Shown: positions 1 through 7,787 of the stretch, piece by piece
How the letters are laid out: each line of letters begins with the position of its first letter
Numbering within the stretch: position 1 is the stretch's first letter
From: Sphingomonas_R arantia
Lineage (GTDB): Bacteria; Pseudomonadota; Alphaproteobacteria; Sphingomonadales; Sphingomonadaceae
DNA length: 64,000 nt
Reading direction: 5' to 3'
Assembly (NCBI RefSeq): GCF_042682045.1
Contig: NZ_JBHUGS010000005.1
Span: forward strand, 186,001-250,000
Notes under the pieces: generated by a model
The model's database searches: none
What the model was told of the DNA's origin: nothing
The model's input: only the letters and a program-made list of their open reading frames with translations
Translations under genes and position numbers: made by a program

Positions 1-187
1 CCAGCGCCGCCACCGCCTCCGCCGTCCCGCCGCGCATCGCATAGCGCGCCGGCACGCGTTCCAGCGGCAACTGCCCGGCAAAGGCGATCAGCCCGACACA
101 GTCCAGCCCATACGCCGGCACGCGCCCCTGCGCACGAAACCGCACGCCGACGCAGGCCCGCGCCCGCGCGATCACATCGTCGCCCAT
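1..187 (-). CDS. GTA gp14-like NlpC/P60 cell-wall peptidase (5' part only)
   Basis: The N-terminal 62 codons are visible and the gene continues past the left edge. The protein starts MGDDVIARARACVGVRFR and contains GLDCVGLIAF at about residues 27-36. That is the catalytic-cysteine motif of NlpC/P60 peptidases, in which the Cys attacks peptidoglycan stem peptides. In RcGTA-type clusters gp14 follows the hub protein gp13 and is the tail-tip peptidase that opens the recipient wall. The ATG lies 1 nt beyond the gp13 stop codon in the transcription direction, so coupling is likely. The catalytic His lies outside the window. Confidence 0.8.
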   Translation of the reverse strand, partial: MGDDVIARARACVGVRFRAQGRVPAYGLDCVGLIAFAGQLPLERVPARYAMRGGTAEAVAAL

Positions 188-188
188 G

Positions 189-1007
189 TCATTCCCCCGG
201 ATATCGTGTCAGCAGGTCGTTGCCCGGCAAATGCGGCTCCCCGCGAAAATTCACCGCGTTCCCGAACCGCACGCTGCAGGTCGCCAGACTGCGATCGCAC
301 CCCTCGGTCAGCTCGACCCGGTCCCCCACGACCGTCCCGAACGGCGGCGGATCGCGCAGGAACAACGTGCCCCCGTCGCTCCACGCGATCTCGCTCGACA
401 ACCCGCTGCCCGCCCCGTCCAGCCAGCGGATCCGCCCACCGGTCCAGCGATCCGCGTGCCCGCCCCCATCCGGCACCGAAACCGTCTGCGCATCGGTCAC
501 GCCAGCGATCACGCTCATCGCCACCCGCCCGGCCATGTCGACCCGACACCGCCGATCGCCCAGCTCGGCCCGGCATTCCGGCGACGTCCGCTCGACCACC
601 GGCCGCTCCAGCACCGCCGTCGGCCCGCGCAGCTCCGCCTGGAACGCGCCGTCCCGCGTCGCGACATCGCCGATCTCGCCCCGCGCCAGCGCCACCGAAC
701 CGCCGTCCGGATCGCCCCAGTCGACCGCGAACAGCCGCACCGCCGCCCCGTCCCACCGCCCCGCATCGAGGTCCGCTGCCGATATCCGGTCATGGGTCAG
801 CGCGCCTCCGACATCCAGCGTCTCGACCGCGAACCCCGCCTCGCGCGCCACCGCGGACGGCACCATCCCCGGCGCCGCGGCATAGATCATGCCGTCCACC
901 ATCAGGTCGCGGTCGTGCCCCGTGAACCCCAGGCTGATCCCGTCCCGCCGGTCCAGCCGCCAGCAAAAGGCGACGCGCGTCAACTCCGGCTGCAACCAGT
1001 CGGCCAT
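189..1007 (-). CDS. GTA gp13-like tail hub protein (DUF2163 / phage BR0599 family)
   Basis: This 272-residue protein has the DUF2163 layout: an N-terminal half with FTGHDRDLMVDGMIYAA and a C-terminal BR0599-type half with ECRAELGDRRCRVD and EGCDRSLATCSVRFGNAVNF, including the conserved Cys pairs. In the GTA particle this family forms the hub at the tail tip, between the distal-tail protein and the megatron protein. The start has a good AAGGAG Shine-Dalgarno (SD) sequence directly upstream. The gene lies 12 nt after gp12 and is followed at once by gp14. Confidence 0.88.
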   Translation of the reverse strand: MADWLQPELTRVAFCWRLDRRDGISLGFTGHDRDLMVDGMIYAAAPGMVPSAVAREAGFAVETLDVGGALTHDRISAADLDAGRWDGAAVRLFAVDWGDPDGGSVALARGEIGDVATRDGAFQAELRGPTAVLERPVVERTSPECRAELGDRRCRVDMAGRVAMSVIAGVTDAQTVSVPDGGGHADRWTGGRIRWLDGAGSGLSSEIAWSDGGTLFLRDPPPFGTVVGDRVELTEGCDRSLATCSVRFGNAVNFRGEPHLPGNDLLTRYPGE

Positions 1008-1019
1008 GCGCTCTCTCCT

Positions 1020-3332
1020 TCAGGTTTCGCGGATCTCGATCATCGGCACCGACGCCATCTCACCCGCCAGATAGGTCGCGCGCGACACGTCGATCCGGTC
1101 CTCCGCGAACCGCACCGGCACGTCGAACCGGAACCCAGCGGTCACCACAGCACCCACCCCCGGCGCGGCGTCGAACACGACCGTCCCGCCCGTATCCAGC
1201 GTCCACCCGCCGATCAGCGCCGCGCCGTCCACGCCGACCCGCACGCTGCCCGCCACCGGCCGCGTGATCCGCCGCATCTGGCTGTCCTCCCCGTCGCCAT
1301 AGGATTTGATCAGCGCGAACCGCGTCGTCTTCCCGTCGCCGACCCCGATCCGCTGGTCGCGATACGCCGGCGCATCGGTCATCCCCGCCGAACTGTCGTC
1401 ATACGGATCGCGCAGCCGGAACCCCTTCGCCGCGCCTCGTCTCGCGCGGAAGAACGCGATCAGCGTGTGCGCATCCGCGTCGGATCGTACCCCCGGCCCG
1501 GCATCGTACCGCATCCGCGCCTCCGCCCAGTCCGCGTTGCGCTGCTCGTGCCCGGACGCACTCGTCACCACCGCGGTGGAGAAGCTCGGGCTGACACTCG
1601 CCTGCCGCCCCAGTGCGATGGGAAAATCCACATCGTCGAACGGCGTCATCGCCTCTCCCTCCGTATCCCAATGGACGAACCCGTCGCGCGCCACCTGCGG
1701 CAGCGCCCAGATGAAGACGTCCGCGATCCCCCGCGCCCGCCCGGCCTCCGCGGCCGTATCGATCGCGCGCCACTCGGCCGACGCCTCGCGGTTCAGCACG
1801 AAGCCCGAAAAATACTGCTGCTCGTCGATCGGGTACCCCAGTCGCGCGGTCATCGCGTCCACGCCGCGCGCGGTCGCCCCGCTATTGCCGGTCGTCACCC
1901 AATCATAATCCTCCAGCTGGAGGACATCGAACGCTGGCCGCGCCCACCCCACCGGCACGTTGGCACGCCGCAGCTCGGGCGCCGCCCGGTCCAGCACCGT
2001 CGGCAGATAGACGAGCAACGCGACCCGGCACCCCGGCGCCTCCGCCCGCACCGCGTCGCGCAGCGCCAACGTCGATGCCGCCAGCAACGCCCCCGCCTGT
2101 TCGAGCATCGCGCGCTGCGCCGCATCCATCGGCATCACCACATCCGCGATCGACACGAGGCCCGCGCCGAACGCCGCCCGCGCGGCCGCATCGTACAGGC
2201 ATGGCTGCCCGCCCGGCGCGACCCACCACCACGGCTCCCCCACCTGGAACCACGGCTCCAGCTCGGCCGCCACCGCGATCCGCACGAACGCGCGCGCCAC
2301 CTGATGGAGATACTTCATCGCCCCCTCATGCGCGGGCGACAGCAAGGTCGACGGCGGCACCCACCCGGTCAGCGCCGGCGCGCCGCCCTCCGTCCGCTGC
2401 TTCCAGTCGCCCCACGCATGCGCATCGAACAGCTCATAGCTCAGCGACAGGATCAGCCGATATCCCAACGACTTGCACCGCATGGCGAAGTCGCGGTGCC
2501 AGCTCTCGCAAGCGACGTTCAACACACCGCCCCGCAAGCTGACGAGCAGGTTATTCCCGGCCTGCTCCAGCCGAAAATAATGGCTCATCCCGACATAGTG
2601 GTTGATGACCTCGCGGTACCCCAGCAGCACCGCGTTGCGCAGCACCCGCTCCGGCGTCAGGTTGTACGCGTCGTCATACCCGGTCGCGATCCGCATCGCG
2701 TGCGCCGGCACCATCGCATCGCCCAGCGCCAGCACGGACCCCGCCCCGTCGCACCGCATGTCGGAGATCTCGACCCACCCCTCGGCCGGTGTCGCCAGCC
2801 TCCCGCCCGCCGGGTCATAGTCCGGCGCCACCAGCGAGACGAACATCCGGTCGATATCCCCCGCCCACACCGGGTCCGCCTCCCCCGGCAGCAGATAGCC
2901 GCCGTCCAGCTTCGCGAAATCGATCGACACAACCGCGTCCTGCGGATCGCCCACCGCATAGTTCCACAGCCGCACATACCAGGCGCGCGCCTGCCCCGCC
3001 GCATCGCGCCCCTCGATCGTCAGCGTCGGCCCGTTGATCGCATCCAGCGCGCGAATGCCCCCCGACCGCCACCGGAACCGCAACGTGCATTCACGATAAT
3101 CCCGGTCCGTCTCGTAACTTGCGAGCGGATGATCCCACCGGTCCTCCGATGCCCAGATCAGCCCGGCCAGGTCGTCGCGGTTGTAGAACACCGCATCCAC
3201 ACGCAACGCATGCGGCCCCGTCGTCACGACCGACGCCATTACCGGCCGCGGAAAATCCACCGTCCAGAACCGCACGTCGAACCGCTTGAGATACCCCGTC
3301 TCGGTCCGCTCCGAAGCCAGTCGCCAGCCCAT
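1020..3332 (-). CDS. GTA gp12-like distal tail protein: large N-terminal TIM-barrel-like region fused to C-terminal DUF2460
   Basis: The protein has 770 residues. The last ~200 (from FDDVDFPIALGRQASVSPSF) match DUF2460, the gp12/distal-tail family, with RRGAAKGFRLRDPYDDSS. The first ~560 residues are an extra region I cannot name with confidence. Residues ~220-540 read like a glycosidase-type TIM barrel, with FQVGEPWWW and VLQLEDYDW each offering a candidate acidic residue. Family members of the RcGTA type are, as I recall, only about 210 residues, so this is a fusion. I chose the second ATG because it has GGAGGT just upstream; the ATG at 3344 has no SD. Confidence 0.82.
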   Translation of the reverse strand: MGWRLASERTETGYLKRFDVRFWTVDFPRPVMASVVTTGPHALRVDAVFYNRDDLAGLIWASEDRWDHPLASYETDRDYRECTLRFRWRSGGIRALDAINGPTLTIEGRDAAGQARAWYVRLWNYAVGDPQDAVVSIDFAKLDGGYLLPGEADPVWAGDIDRMFVSLVAPDYDPAGGRLATPAEGWVEISDMRCDGAGSVLALGDAMVPAHAMRIATGYDDAYNLTPERVLRNAVLLGYREVINHYVGMSHYFRLEQAGNNLLVSLRGGVLNVACESWHRDFAMRCKSLGYRLILSLSYELFDAHAWGDWKQRTEGGAPALTGWVPPSTLLSPAHEGAMKYLHQVARAFVRIAVAAELEPWFQVGEPWWWVAPGGQPCLYDAAARAAFGAGLVSIADVVMPMDAAQRAMLEQAGALLAASTLALRDAVRAEAPGCRVALLVYLPTVLDRAAPELRRANVPVGWARPAFDVLQLEDYDWVTTGNSGATARGVDAMTARLGYPIDEQQYFSGFVLNREASAEWRAIDTAAEAGRARGIADVFIWALPQVARDGFVHWDTEGEAMTPFDDVDFPIALGRQASVSPSFSTAVVTSASGHEQRNADWAEARMRYDAGPGVRSDADAHTLIAFFRARRGAAKGFRLRDPYDDSSAGMTDAPAYRDQRIGVGDGKTTRFALIKSYGDGEDSQMRRITRPVAGSVRVGVDGAALIGGWTLDTGGTVVFDAAPGVGAVVTAGFRFDVPVRFAEDRIDVSRATYLAGEMASVPMIEIRET

Positions 3333-3358
3333 CAGGACCTCCATATTAGAGCAACACG

Positions 3359-3397
3359 CCCCCTCTCCCCACCGGGGAGAGGGTTGGGGAGAGGGGC
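3359..3397. repeat. Palindromic repeat, type B (CCCTCTCCCC stem)
   Basis: A perfect 10-bp stem CCCTCTCCCC/GGGGAGAGGG with a 3-nt loop is followed by TTGGGGAGAGGGG and TTTCTAGGTG. It fills the gp11-gp12 spacer inside the GTA operon. Near-identical copies lie at 16726, 43841, 49905 and 56202. The transcript could form a strong hairpin that separates gp11 from gp12 expression. Confidence 0.85.
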
Positions 3398-3437
3398 TTT
3401 TCTAGGTGAAGCGCCTTTAGGGCTTACGCCTGCGATC

Positions 3438-4028
3438 TCACCGCTCAGCCGCAGCCAGCGCAGTCCGCACCGCGCGCGCCACCTGCCGCGAGGACCGTGC
3501 CAGCGCCTCCGGTGCAGCCCCCGCCGCCACATTCACCGAGATCGCCACTCGCACCTCCCGCGCCGCCTCCCCTGGCACAGCCGCCGCCGCCCGCACCTGT
3601 CCACTGCTCGTCGGCACGAATAGCTCCGGCCCACGCTCGCCCACGACATAGGCCGCCCCCGGCGACACCGGCCCACCCGTCGCCCGCCCCGGCAGCCCGG
3701 CCACCGCCCCGACCAAAGTCGCCGCCACCGACGCCAACCCACCGCCGCCCTTCGACCCACTACCGCCAAGCACCGAAGCGATCCCGCCCGACACCGCCGC
3801 CGCCGCGATCTCGCCCAGCACCGCCAGCGCGCTGCGCTTCAGGTCGTCGAACCCCAGCTTCCCCGTCCGCACCGCCCGGGCCAGCGCCGTCTCGATCGCC
3901 CGCCCCGCCCGGTCGGCATCGCGTTCCAGCGGCGACGCCAGGCTATCGCGCATCGTCGCCACATCGCGCGCGAACCCGGCCGTGTCGGCGCGCACGCCGA
4001 TCACCAACCGTTCGATCTCGTCATCCAT
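3438..4028 (-). CDS. GTA gp11-like tail tape measure protein (short)
   Basis: This 196-residue protein begins with an alpha-helical segment (MDDEIERLVIGVRADTAGF, typical of minor-tail/tape-measure proteins). It has a Gly/Ala-rich hydrophobic middle at ~75-115 and the conserved tape-measure C-terminal motif GERGPELFVP at ~130. It is short, as expected for the ~50-nm GTA tail. It overlaps the 3' end of gp10.1 by 8 bp, and a palindromic repeat separates it from gp12. Confidence 0.82.
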   Translation of the reverse strand: MDDEIERLVIGVRADTAGFARDVATMRDSLASPLERDADRAGRAIETALARAVRTGKLGFDDLKRSALAVLGEIAAAAVSGGIASVLGGSGSKGGGGLASVAATLVGAVAGLPGRATGGPVSPGAAYVVGERGPELFVPTSSGQVRAAAAVPGEAAREVRVAISVNVAAGAAPEALARSSRQVARAVRTALAAAER

Positions 4029-4281
4029 CTGGATCCCTTTCCTGCATCGCGGCCAGCTCGCGCGGCCCCAGCGGTTCGTCCGTGTCGCCCGCGATCACCG
4101 CCGCCAGTGCCGCAAGCTCGGCCGGCGTCGCGCGCCAGAACCGCTTCGGACCCCAGCCGAACAGCACCCCCGCCTGCCCCGCCATCCGCACCGCCGCATC
4201 GGCGAACGACGCGCCTTCCCCCCTCCCTTTCAAGGGAGGGGCCGGGGGTGGGTGACCCAAGCGCAACGCGCCGAACGTCAT
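4021..4281 (-). CDS. GTA gp10.1-like tail assembly chaperone (TIGR02216 type) carrying an in-frame palindromic repeat
   Basis: The 86-residue protein ends with the characteristic core FADAAVRMAGQAGVLFGWGP and FWRATPAELAALAAV of the small GTA/phage protein that follows gp10. Between residue 3 and that core it has an unusual stretch, HPPPAPPLKGRGEG, encoded exactly by a palindromic repeat that is intergenic elsewhere in the window. The ATG lies 1 nt after the gp10 stop, so this is the natural coupled start. Dropping 19 codons (57 bp) flanked by GGCGCG would give MTFGASFADAAVRMAG, a normal-looking N-terminus. Confidence 0.82.
   Translation of the reverse strand: MTFGALRLGHPPPAPPLKGRGEGASFADAAVRMAGQAGVLFGWGPKRFWRATPAELAALAAVIAGDTDEPLGPRELAAMQERDPDG
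4216..4253. repeat. Palindromic repeat, type A, inside the gp10.1 coding sequence
   Basis: The repeat has a stem CCCTCCCTTT/AAGGGAGGG followed by GCCGGGGGTGGGTG. The same unit is intergenic at 46521, 48714 and 51733. Here it lies within codons ~8-22 of gp10.1 and keeps the frame open. Confidence 0.88.
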
Positions 4282-4282
4282 C

Positions 4283-4585
4283 TCACCGCCCCTGCAGGAT
4301 CTGCAGGATCAGCGTGCGCAACGCCGGCGTCACCGCCGCCAGCCCCGCCTCCAGGATCGCCTCGCCCACCCGCTCGCGCGTCAGCTCGGGCCCGCGCTCC
4401 GCCACCACGTGCCAGAACAGCGCCGCGATCTCCGCCAGCGACAGCGTCCCCGCCGCCGCCCGCTCGACCAGCGCGAACAGCGGCCCCAGCTCGCCCTCCG
4501 CCGCAACCAGCGCCTCGAAACTCGGCCGCAGCGTCAGCGCCGCACCGTCGACGGTCAGCGCCGCCTCCCCCCGCGCGGGGTTCAC
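4283..4585 (-). CDS. GTA gp10-like protein (GTA tail-assembly chaperone family)
   Basis: This 100-residue protein starts MNPARGEAALTVDGAALTLR, followed by SFEALVAAEGELGPLFALVE and an alpha-helical C-terminus. It is the usual GTA-family protein placed between the tail tube (gp9) and gp10.1, proposed to act in tail-tube and tape-measure assembly. Its ATG overlaps the gp9 stop by 4 bp (ATGA), and gp10.1 follows after 1 nt. Together these form a tightly coupled tail-assembly block. Confidence 0.85.
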   Translation of the reverse strand: MNPARGEAALTVDGAALTLRPSFEALVAAEGELGPLFALVERAAAGTLSLAEIAALFWHVVAERGPELTRERVGEAILEAGLAAVTPALRTLILQILQGR

Positions 4586-4989
4586 GACGATACCACCTGG
4601 CCTGAGGATTCCAGCGCAACCGTATAGGAACGCTCGCCATTATAGTCGCCGGAATAGTCCAGCCGTGCGACCAGGAACCGCCCGCGCAACCGCTCGCCAC
4701 TTTCGAAGCTCAGCTCGTAATCGTCGAGCAGCCCGGCCAGCGCATTCGCCTTCAGCCGCGTCTCCGCTGCCGATCCGGTGAACACGCCCGCCCCCGCCAC
4801 CGACACCGATCGCACCCCCGCGCCGGACAGCAACTCGCGCCACCCGCCCGACGCCTTGCTCGTGATCGCCACCGCCTCGCCGTTGATCGACAACATCGTC
4901 GTCCGCATCCCCGCCACGGTCGCATAGACCGGGCTCGCCGCCCCATCCCCGACCTTCAGCAGGAACGCACTTCCCTTTTCTACCGCCAT
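4582..4989 (-). CDS. GTA gp9-like major tail tube protein
   Basis: This 135-residue protein has the TP901-1-type major tail fold signature: GSAFLLKVGDG, AGMRTTMLSINGEAVAITSK and LDYSGDYNGERSYTVALESS. It forms the tail tube as stacked hexameric rings. The start has GGGAGG six bases upstream. A palindromic repeat lies between it and gp8, so its translation is not coupled to the preceding gene, unlike most neighbours. That may allow higher expression of this abundant component. Confidence 0.88.
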   Translation of the reverse strand: MAVEKGSAFLLKVGDGAASPVYATVAGMRTTMLSINGEAVAITSKASGGWRELLSGAGVRSVSVAGAGVFTGSAAETRLKANALAGLLDDYELSFESGERLRGRFLVARLDYSGDYNGERSYTVALESSGQVVSS

Positions 4990-5020
4990 GTAAGACCTCC
5001 CGCTAACCAGTTGAAACAGA

Positions 5021-5057
5021 AAGCCCCTCCCCTTCAGGGGAGGGGTTGGGGTGGGGC
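5021..5057. repeat. Palindromic repeat, type A', between gp8 and gp9
   Basis: The stem CCCCTCCCC/GGGGAGGGG around TTCA is followed by TTGGGGTGGGG. It is the same unit as each arm of the element at 12012-12129. It occupies most of the 105-bp gp8-gp9 spacer. Confidence 0.85.
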
Positions 5058-5094
5058 CGACCTCTTCAAATCGATAAGGTCGAAGGCGTAGAAC

Positions 5095-5490
5095 TCACCC
5101 CAGCGAAACCGTCCGCACCCGGTACTCCACCAGCCCAGCCCAGGGCCGCCCCGCATCGCGCACCAACCGCGCGCGCAGGAAAAGCAGCCCCACGATGCTG
5201 TGCCCGGCCAGCTCGCGCGTCATCTCCTCGATCGCGCCCTCCGCCAGCGCCATCAGCGCGTGGAGCCGCGACGGTCGCCCGCCCTCGTCCCACAACACCA
5301 CCGCGATCCGGTGCTCGCGCCCCTCCAGTCCCTTCGCGCCCCAGGCCGAGGTCGTCGCCTCGCCGATCGCCGCATAGGGCAGCTTCGCCCCCGCCGGCGG
5401 CCCGTCGAACACGCCCGTCACCCGGCCGCCCAGGCCCGCCCGCAACGCCGTCACCAGCGCCGCCTGCACCGCTCCCGCCGCATCGCTCAT
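5095..5490 (-). CDS. GTA gp8-like tail terminator (DUF3168 family)
   Basis: This 131-residue protein starts MSDAAGAVQAALVTALRAGL and contains GAKLPYAAIGEATTSAWGAK and EYRVRTVSLG at the end, as in DUF3168 tail-completion proteins. It caps the tail tube at the neck. The start is set by the 4-bp ATGA overlap with the preceding small gene. The open frame runs further upstream, but that part lies under the next genes. Confidence 0.83.
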   Translation of the reverse strand: MSDAAGAVQAALVTALRAGLGGRVTGVFDGPPAGAKLPYAAIGEATTSAWGAKGLEGREHRIAVVLWDEGGRPSRLHALMALAEGAIEEMTRELAGHSIVGLLFLRARLVRDAGRPWAGLVEYRVRTVSLG

Positions 5491-5693
5491 GTCGCATCCT
5501 CCCCGATCATGCCCCGCAGGTCGCGCAGCCGCACATCGTCCAGCATCCGCCGCGACAGCCCGCGCCCCGCCAGCGTCACGCCGTCCGCCGCGCCCACCAC
5601 ATCCAGTTCCGGAAACACCGCCCGCAGCCGCTCCGCGACCCGCGCGATCACCTCTCGCTGCCGCCGCAGCGCGATCCGCTCGACCCGCGTCAC
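5487..5693 (-). CDS. Small protein of unknown function between gp7 and gp8
   Basis: This 68-residue protein is Arg-rich (about one residue in five) and mostly helical (MTRVERIALRRQREVIARVA, then LSRRMLDDVRLRDLRGMIGE). Both ends are translationally coupled: its ATG overlaps the gp7 stop by 4 bp and its stop overlaps the gp8 ATG by 4 bp. This supports it as a real gene. It has no clear counterpart in the RcGTA order I know. A neck or assembly role would be inference. Confidence 0.65.
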   Translation of the reverse strand: MTRVERIALRRQREVIARVAERLRAVFPELDVVGAADGVTLAGRGLSRRMLDDVRLRDLRGMIGEDAT

Positions 5694-5980
5694 GGTTCTT
5701 CCTCCGCAAACAGCGTGATCCGGTCCGGCATCCGCGGATCGGCCAGCACCCGCACCACGCGCAGCTGCATCGCAACCCGCCCGATCCGGTCCCCCACCGC
5801 GACATCACAAGGCCGCATCGCGATCCGCCAGCGCCGCTCGCCGTCCGGCACGCACCCCGCCCACACCGTACCCACCAGCGTGAACACCCCCGACACGCCG
5901 CCCTGCGCATCGCGCGCCGGATCGCCGCGCAACACGGTCACCCGCTCGCGCAGCAACCCGGCCAATCCCGCCGCGCTCAC
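5690..5980 (-). CDS. GTA gp7-like head-closure (stopper) protein
   Basis: This 96-residue protein fits the phage head-tail adaptor family, with GLLRERVTVLRGDPARDAQG near the N-terminus and MQLRVVRVLADPRM near the C-terminus. It sits below the connector and closes the capsid after DNA packaging. It overlaps gp6 and the next small gene by 4 bp each. Confidence 0.83.
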   Translation of the reverse strand: MSAAGLAGLLRERVTVLRGDPARDAQGGVSGVFTLVGTVWAGCVPDGERRWRIAMRPCDVAVGDRIGRVAMQLRVVRVLADPRMPDRITLFAEEEP

Positions 5981-6243
5981 AGCCGCATCTGCCTATAAGG
6001 CCGCCACAACGCCGCCACCACCGCGGGCGGCCCGGCATCGTCATCGCGGTGCGCATGGAAATGCGCCGCCAACCGCACGATCCCCTGGGCCACCGCGGCC
6101 GGCACCTCGCCGTCAAGCGGCGCCCCCAGGAACCGCTCCGCCACGCCTTCCGCGGCCGCGACCAGCGTCGCGATCAACGCATCCTCCGCGTCCGTCTCCA
6201 GGCGCAGATACGCCTTCACCGCGTCGATCCCGACCGCTGCCAT
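5977..6243 (-). CDS. GTA gp6-like head-tail connector (adaptor)
   Basis: This 88-residue protein is of the gp6/YqbG connector type, with GIDAVKAYLRLETDAEDALI and VAERFLGAPLDGEVPAAVAQ. I chose the ATG at 6243, which has GGGGAGGG upstream. A TTG-initiated extension to 6309 would add 22 unconserved residues. It lies downstream of the capsid gene and overlaps gp7 by 4 bp. Confidence 0.82.
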   Translation of the reverse strand: MAAVGIDAVKAYLRLETDAEDALIATLVAAAEGVAERFLGAPLDGEVPAAVAQGIVRLAAHFHAHRDDDAGPPAVVAALWRPYRQMRL

Positions 6244-6327
6244 CCCACCCCTCCCCACGATAGATCCGTCCGGTCCCAGGCTCGAAAGTCCGGAACCAGG
6301 CGGCAACAAGCCATTGATCCGGAACGA

Positions 6328-7353
6328 TCAGTTCGCGGAGAACCTCATCAGCTTGATCGCCTCGGCATTCACCACCGCACCCCCCACGCGCTTGGTGGCG
6401 TAGAAGTGAACGAACGGCTTGTTGGTGAACGGATCGCGCAGGATCTGCGTCTCCTGCCGCTCGGCGATCAGGTACCCCACCCGGAAATTGCCGAACGCGA
6501 TGCCCACGCTGTTCGCGCCCACGTCGGGCATGTCCTCGGCCTCGACCACCGGATAGCCGAGCAGCGTATCGGGCCGCCCCTCGATCAGCCCCGCCTGCCA
6601 CACGAACGCCCCGTCCGCAGTCTTCACCTTGCGGATCAGCGACAATGTCGCGCTGTTCATCACGAACGACGCGCCCTGCCGGTACGGACTGCGCAGCGAC
6701 TGGACCAGGTCGATCAGCCGCTCCTGCGCATTGCTGCCGAACCCGCCTGCGGTCCCCGACGCCACATATTGCAACGCCCCGAACGCGCGCGTCGCGTCCC
6801 CCTCCGGCGCCACCGGTTCGGCCAGGAAGCCGCGCGGCCGGTTCACCCCGTTGCCGGACACGAACGCCGCCCCCTCGGCGCGGGCGAACTCGGTCGCCAC
6901 CTCGTCGGCCAGCCACTGCTCCACGTCGAACGCGGCGTCGTCCAGCATCGCCTGGCTCGCCGCCGGGTTGGCGTACAGCTCGCCCATCGGCGGCGCGATC
7001 TCCGCGAACACCGGCGTACCTGTCTCCGGCCGCCCCGCCGTCTCGGCGACCCAGCCGGACGGCGTCGCCCCGCGCGTCACCAGCTTGCGGTATCCCGCGG
7101 TCCCGACCTTCACGACCTGCGCGATGCTCCGGATCGGCGAGATGCTCGCCAACGTCGCATCGATCCGCCGGTCGATCTCCTCCGGCACGGCATAGCCGCC
7201 CGCCGCATCGGTCACGCCGTTCACACTCTTCAGCTCGACGCCCACCTCGCGCCCGGCGCGCAGATACCCCTCCACGAACGCCGTCACCGCGCCATCCGCC
7301 CGCGCACCCGACAAGGCCGGCCGCCCGAACGCATCTGCCTTCACTTCGTACAT
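6328..7353 (-). CDS. GTA gp5-like major capsid protein (HK97 fold), lacking the N-terminal delta domain
   Basis: The 341-residue protein matches HK97/GTA capsids from about residue 50 onward: GGYAVPEEIDRRIDATLASI, SPIRSIAQVV, GWVAETAGRPETGTP, AFVSGNGVNRPRGFL, DTLLGYPVVEAEDMPD and IAFGNFRVGYLIAERQE. RcGTA-type capsid proteins are about 400 residues and begin with a coiled-coil delta segment that acts as an internal scaffold. Here only ~50 residues precede the conserved core. AGGAGAG stands directly before this ATG and the gp4 stop is only 41 bp upstream, so the short N-terminus appears genuine. Confidence 0.92.
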   Translation of the reverse strand: MYEVKADAFGRPALSGARADGAVTAFVEGYLRAGREVGVELKSVNGVTDAAGGYAVPEEIDRRIDATLASISPIRSIAQVVKVGTAGYRKLVTRGATPSGWVAETAGRPETGTPVFAEIAPPMGELYANPAASQAMLDDAAFDVEQWLADEVATEFARAEGAAFVSGNGVNRPRGFLAEPVAPEGDATRAFGALQYVASGTAGGFGSNAQERLIDLVQSLRSPYRQGASFVMNSATLSLIRKVKTADGAFVWQAGLIEGRPDTLLGYPVVEAEDMPDVGANSVGIAFGNFRVGYLIAERQETQILRDPFTNKPFVHFYATKRVGGAVVNAEAIKLMRFSAN

Positions 7354-7394
7354 ATGTCTCTCCTGTTAAAAATCTTGTCGGCAAGGCGGTCGCC

Positions 7395-7787
7395 TCACCA
7401 CACCCGATCGACCCGCGCCCCCGGCTGCATCGGTACCGCCACCAGCGACACTTCGAGCAGGTCGACGTCGATCAGTTCACGATATGTTCCCCGGCGTTCC
7501 CGCCGCGAACGATATCCGAACGACAACCCCGTCACGTCACCGGCCAGCAACGCCGCCGCCATCGCCGACCCCGCCGGCACCTGTCCGGCGACGCGCAGCC
7601 CGCGCGCATCCTCGACAGCCACGTCGATCGTCCCGACCGGTCGCAACCCGCCATGTTGACGCAGCAACGCGACCCGCCCCGGCCTTCCGGCGAGACTGCG
7701 CGCAAACGCCCCCGACCGCACGATATCGCCACCGCGGTCGACCACGTCGAACAGCGCCGCATAGCCCTCGAACCGCACCACACTCAT
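7395..7787 (-). CDS. GTA gp4-like HK97 prohead protease
   Basis: This 130-residue protein is a prohead protease of the U35 type. It has FEGYAALFDVVDRGGDIVR with GAF following, a candidate catalytic His in LLRQHGG, Ser in GLSFGYRS, and the LLEVSLVAVPMQPGARV end. It processes the capsid shell during maturation. The start at 7787 is fixed by homology and by the ATGA overlap with the DUF6127 gene. The longer open frame upstream is not coding. Confidence 0.87.
   Translation of the reverse strand: MSVVRFEGYAALFDVVDRGGDIVRSGAFARSLAGRPGRVALLRQHGGLRPVGTIDVAVEDARGLRVAGQVPAGSAMAAALLAGDVTGLSFGYRSRRERRGTYRELIDVDLLEVSLVAVPMQPGARVDRVW

Noticed and set aside
186..3623. Plus-strand open frame of 1145 codons opposite the GTA tail genes
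   Set aside because: It is Arg/Pro/His-rich with no recognisable domain and lies antisense to well-supported gp11-gp13. Long antisense frames are expected at this GC content.
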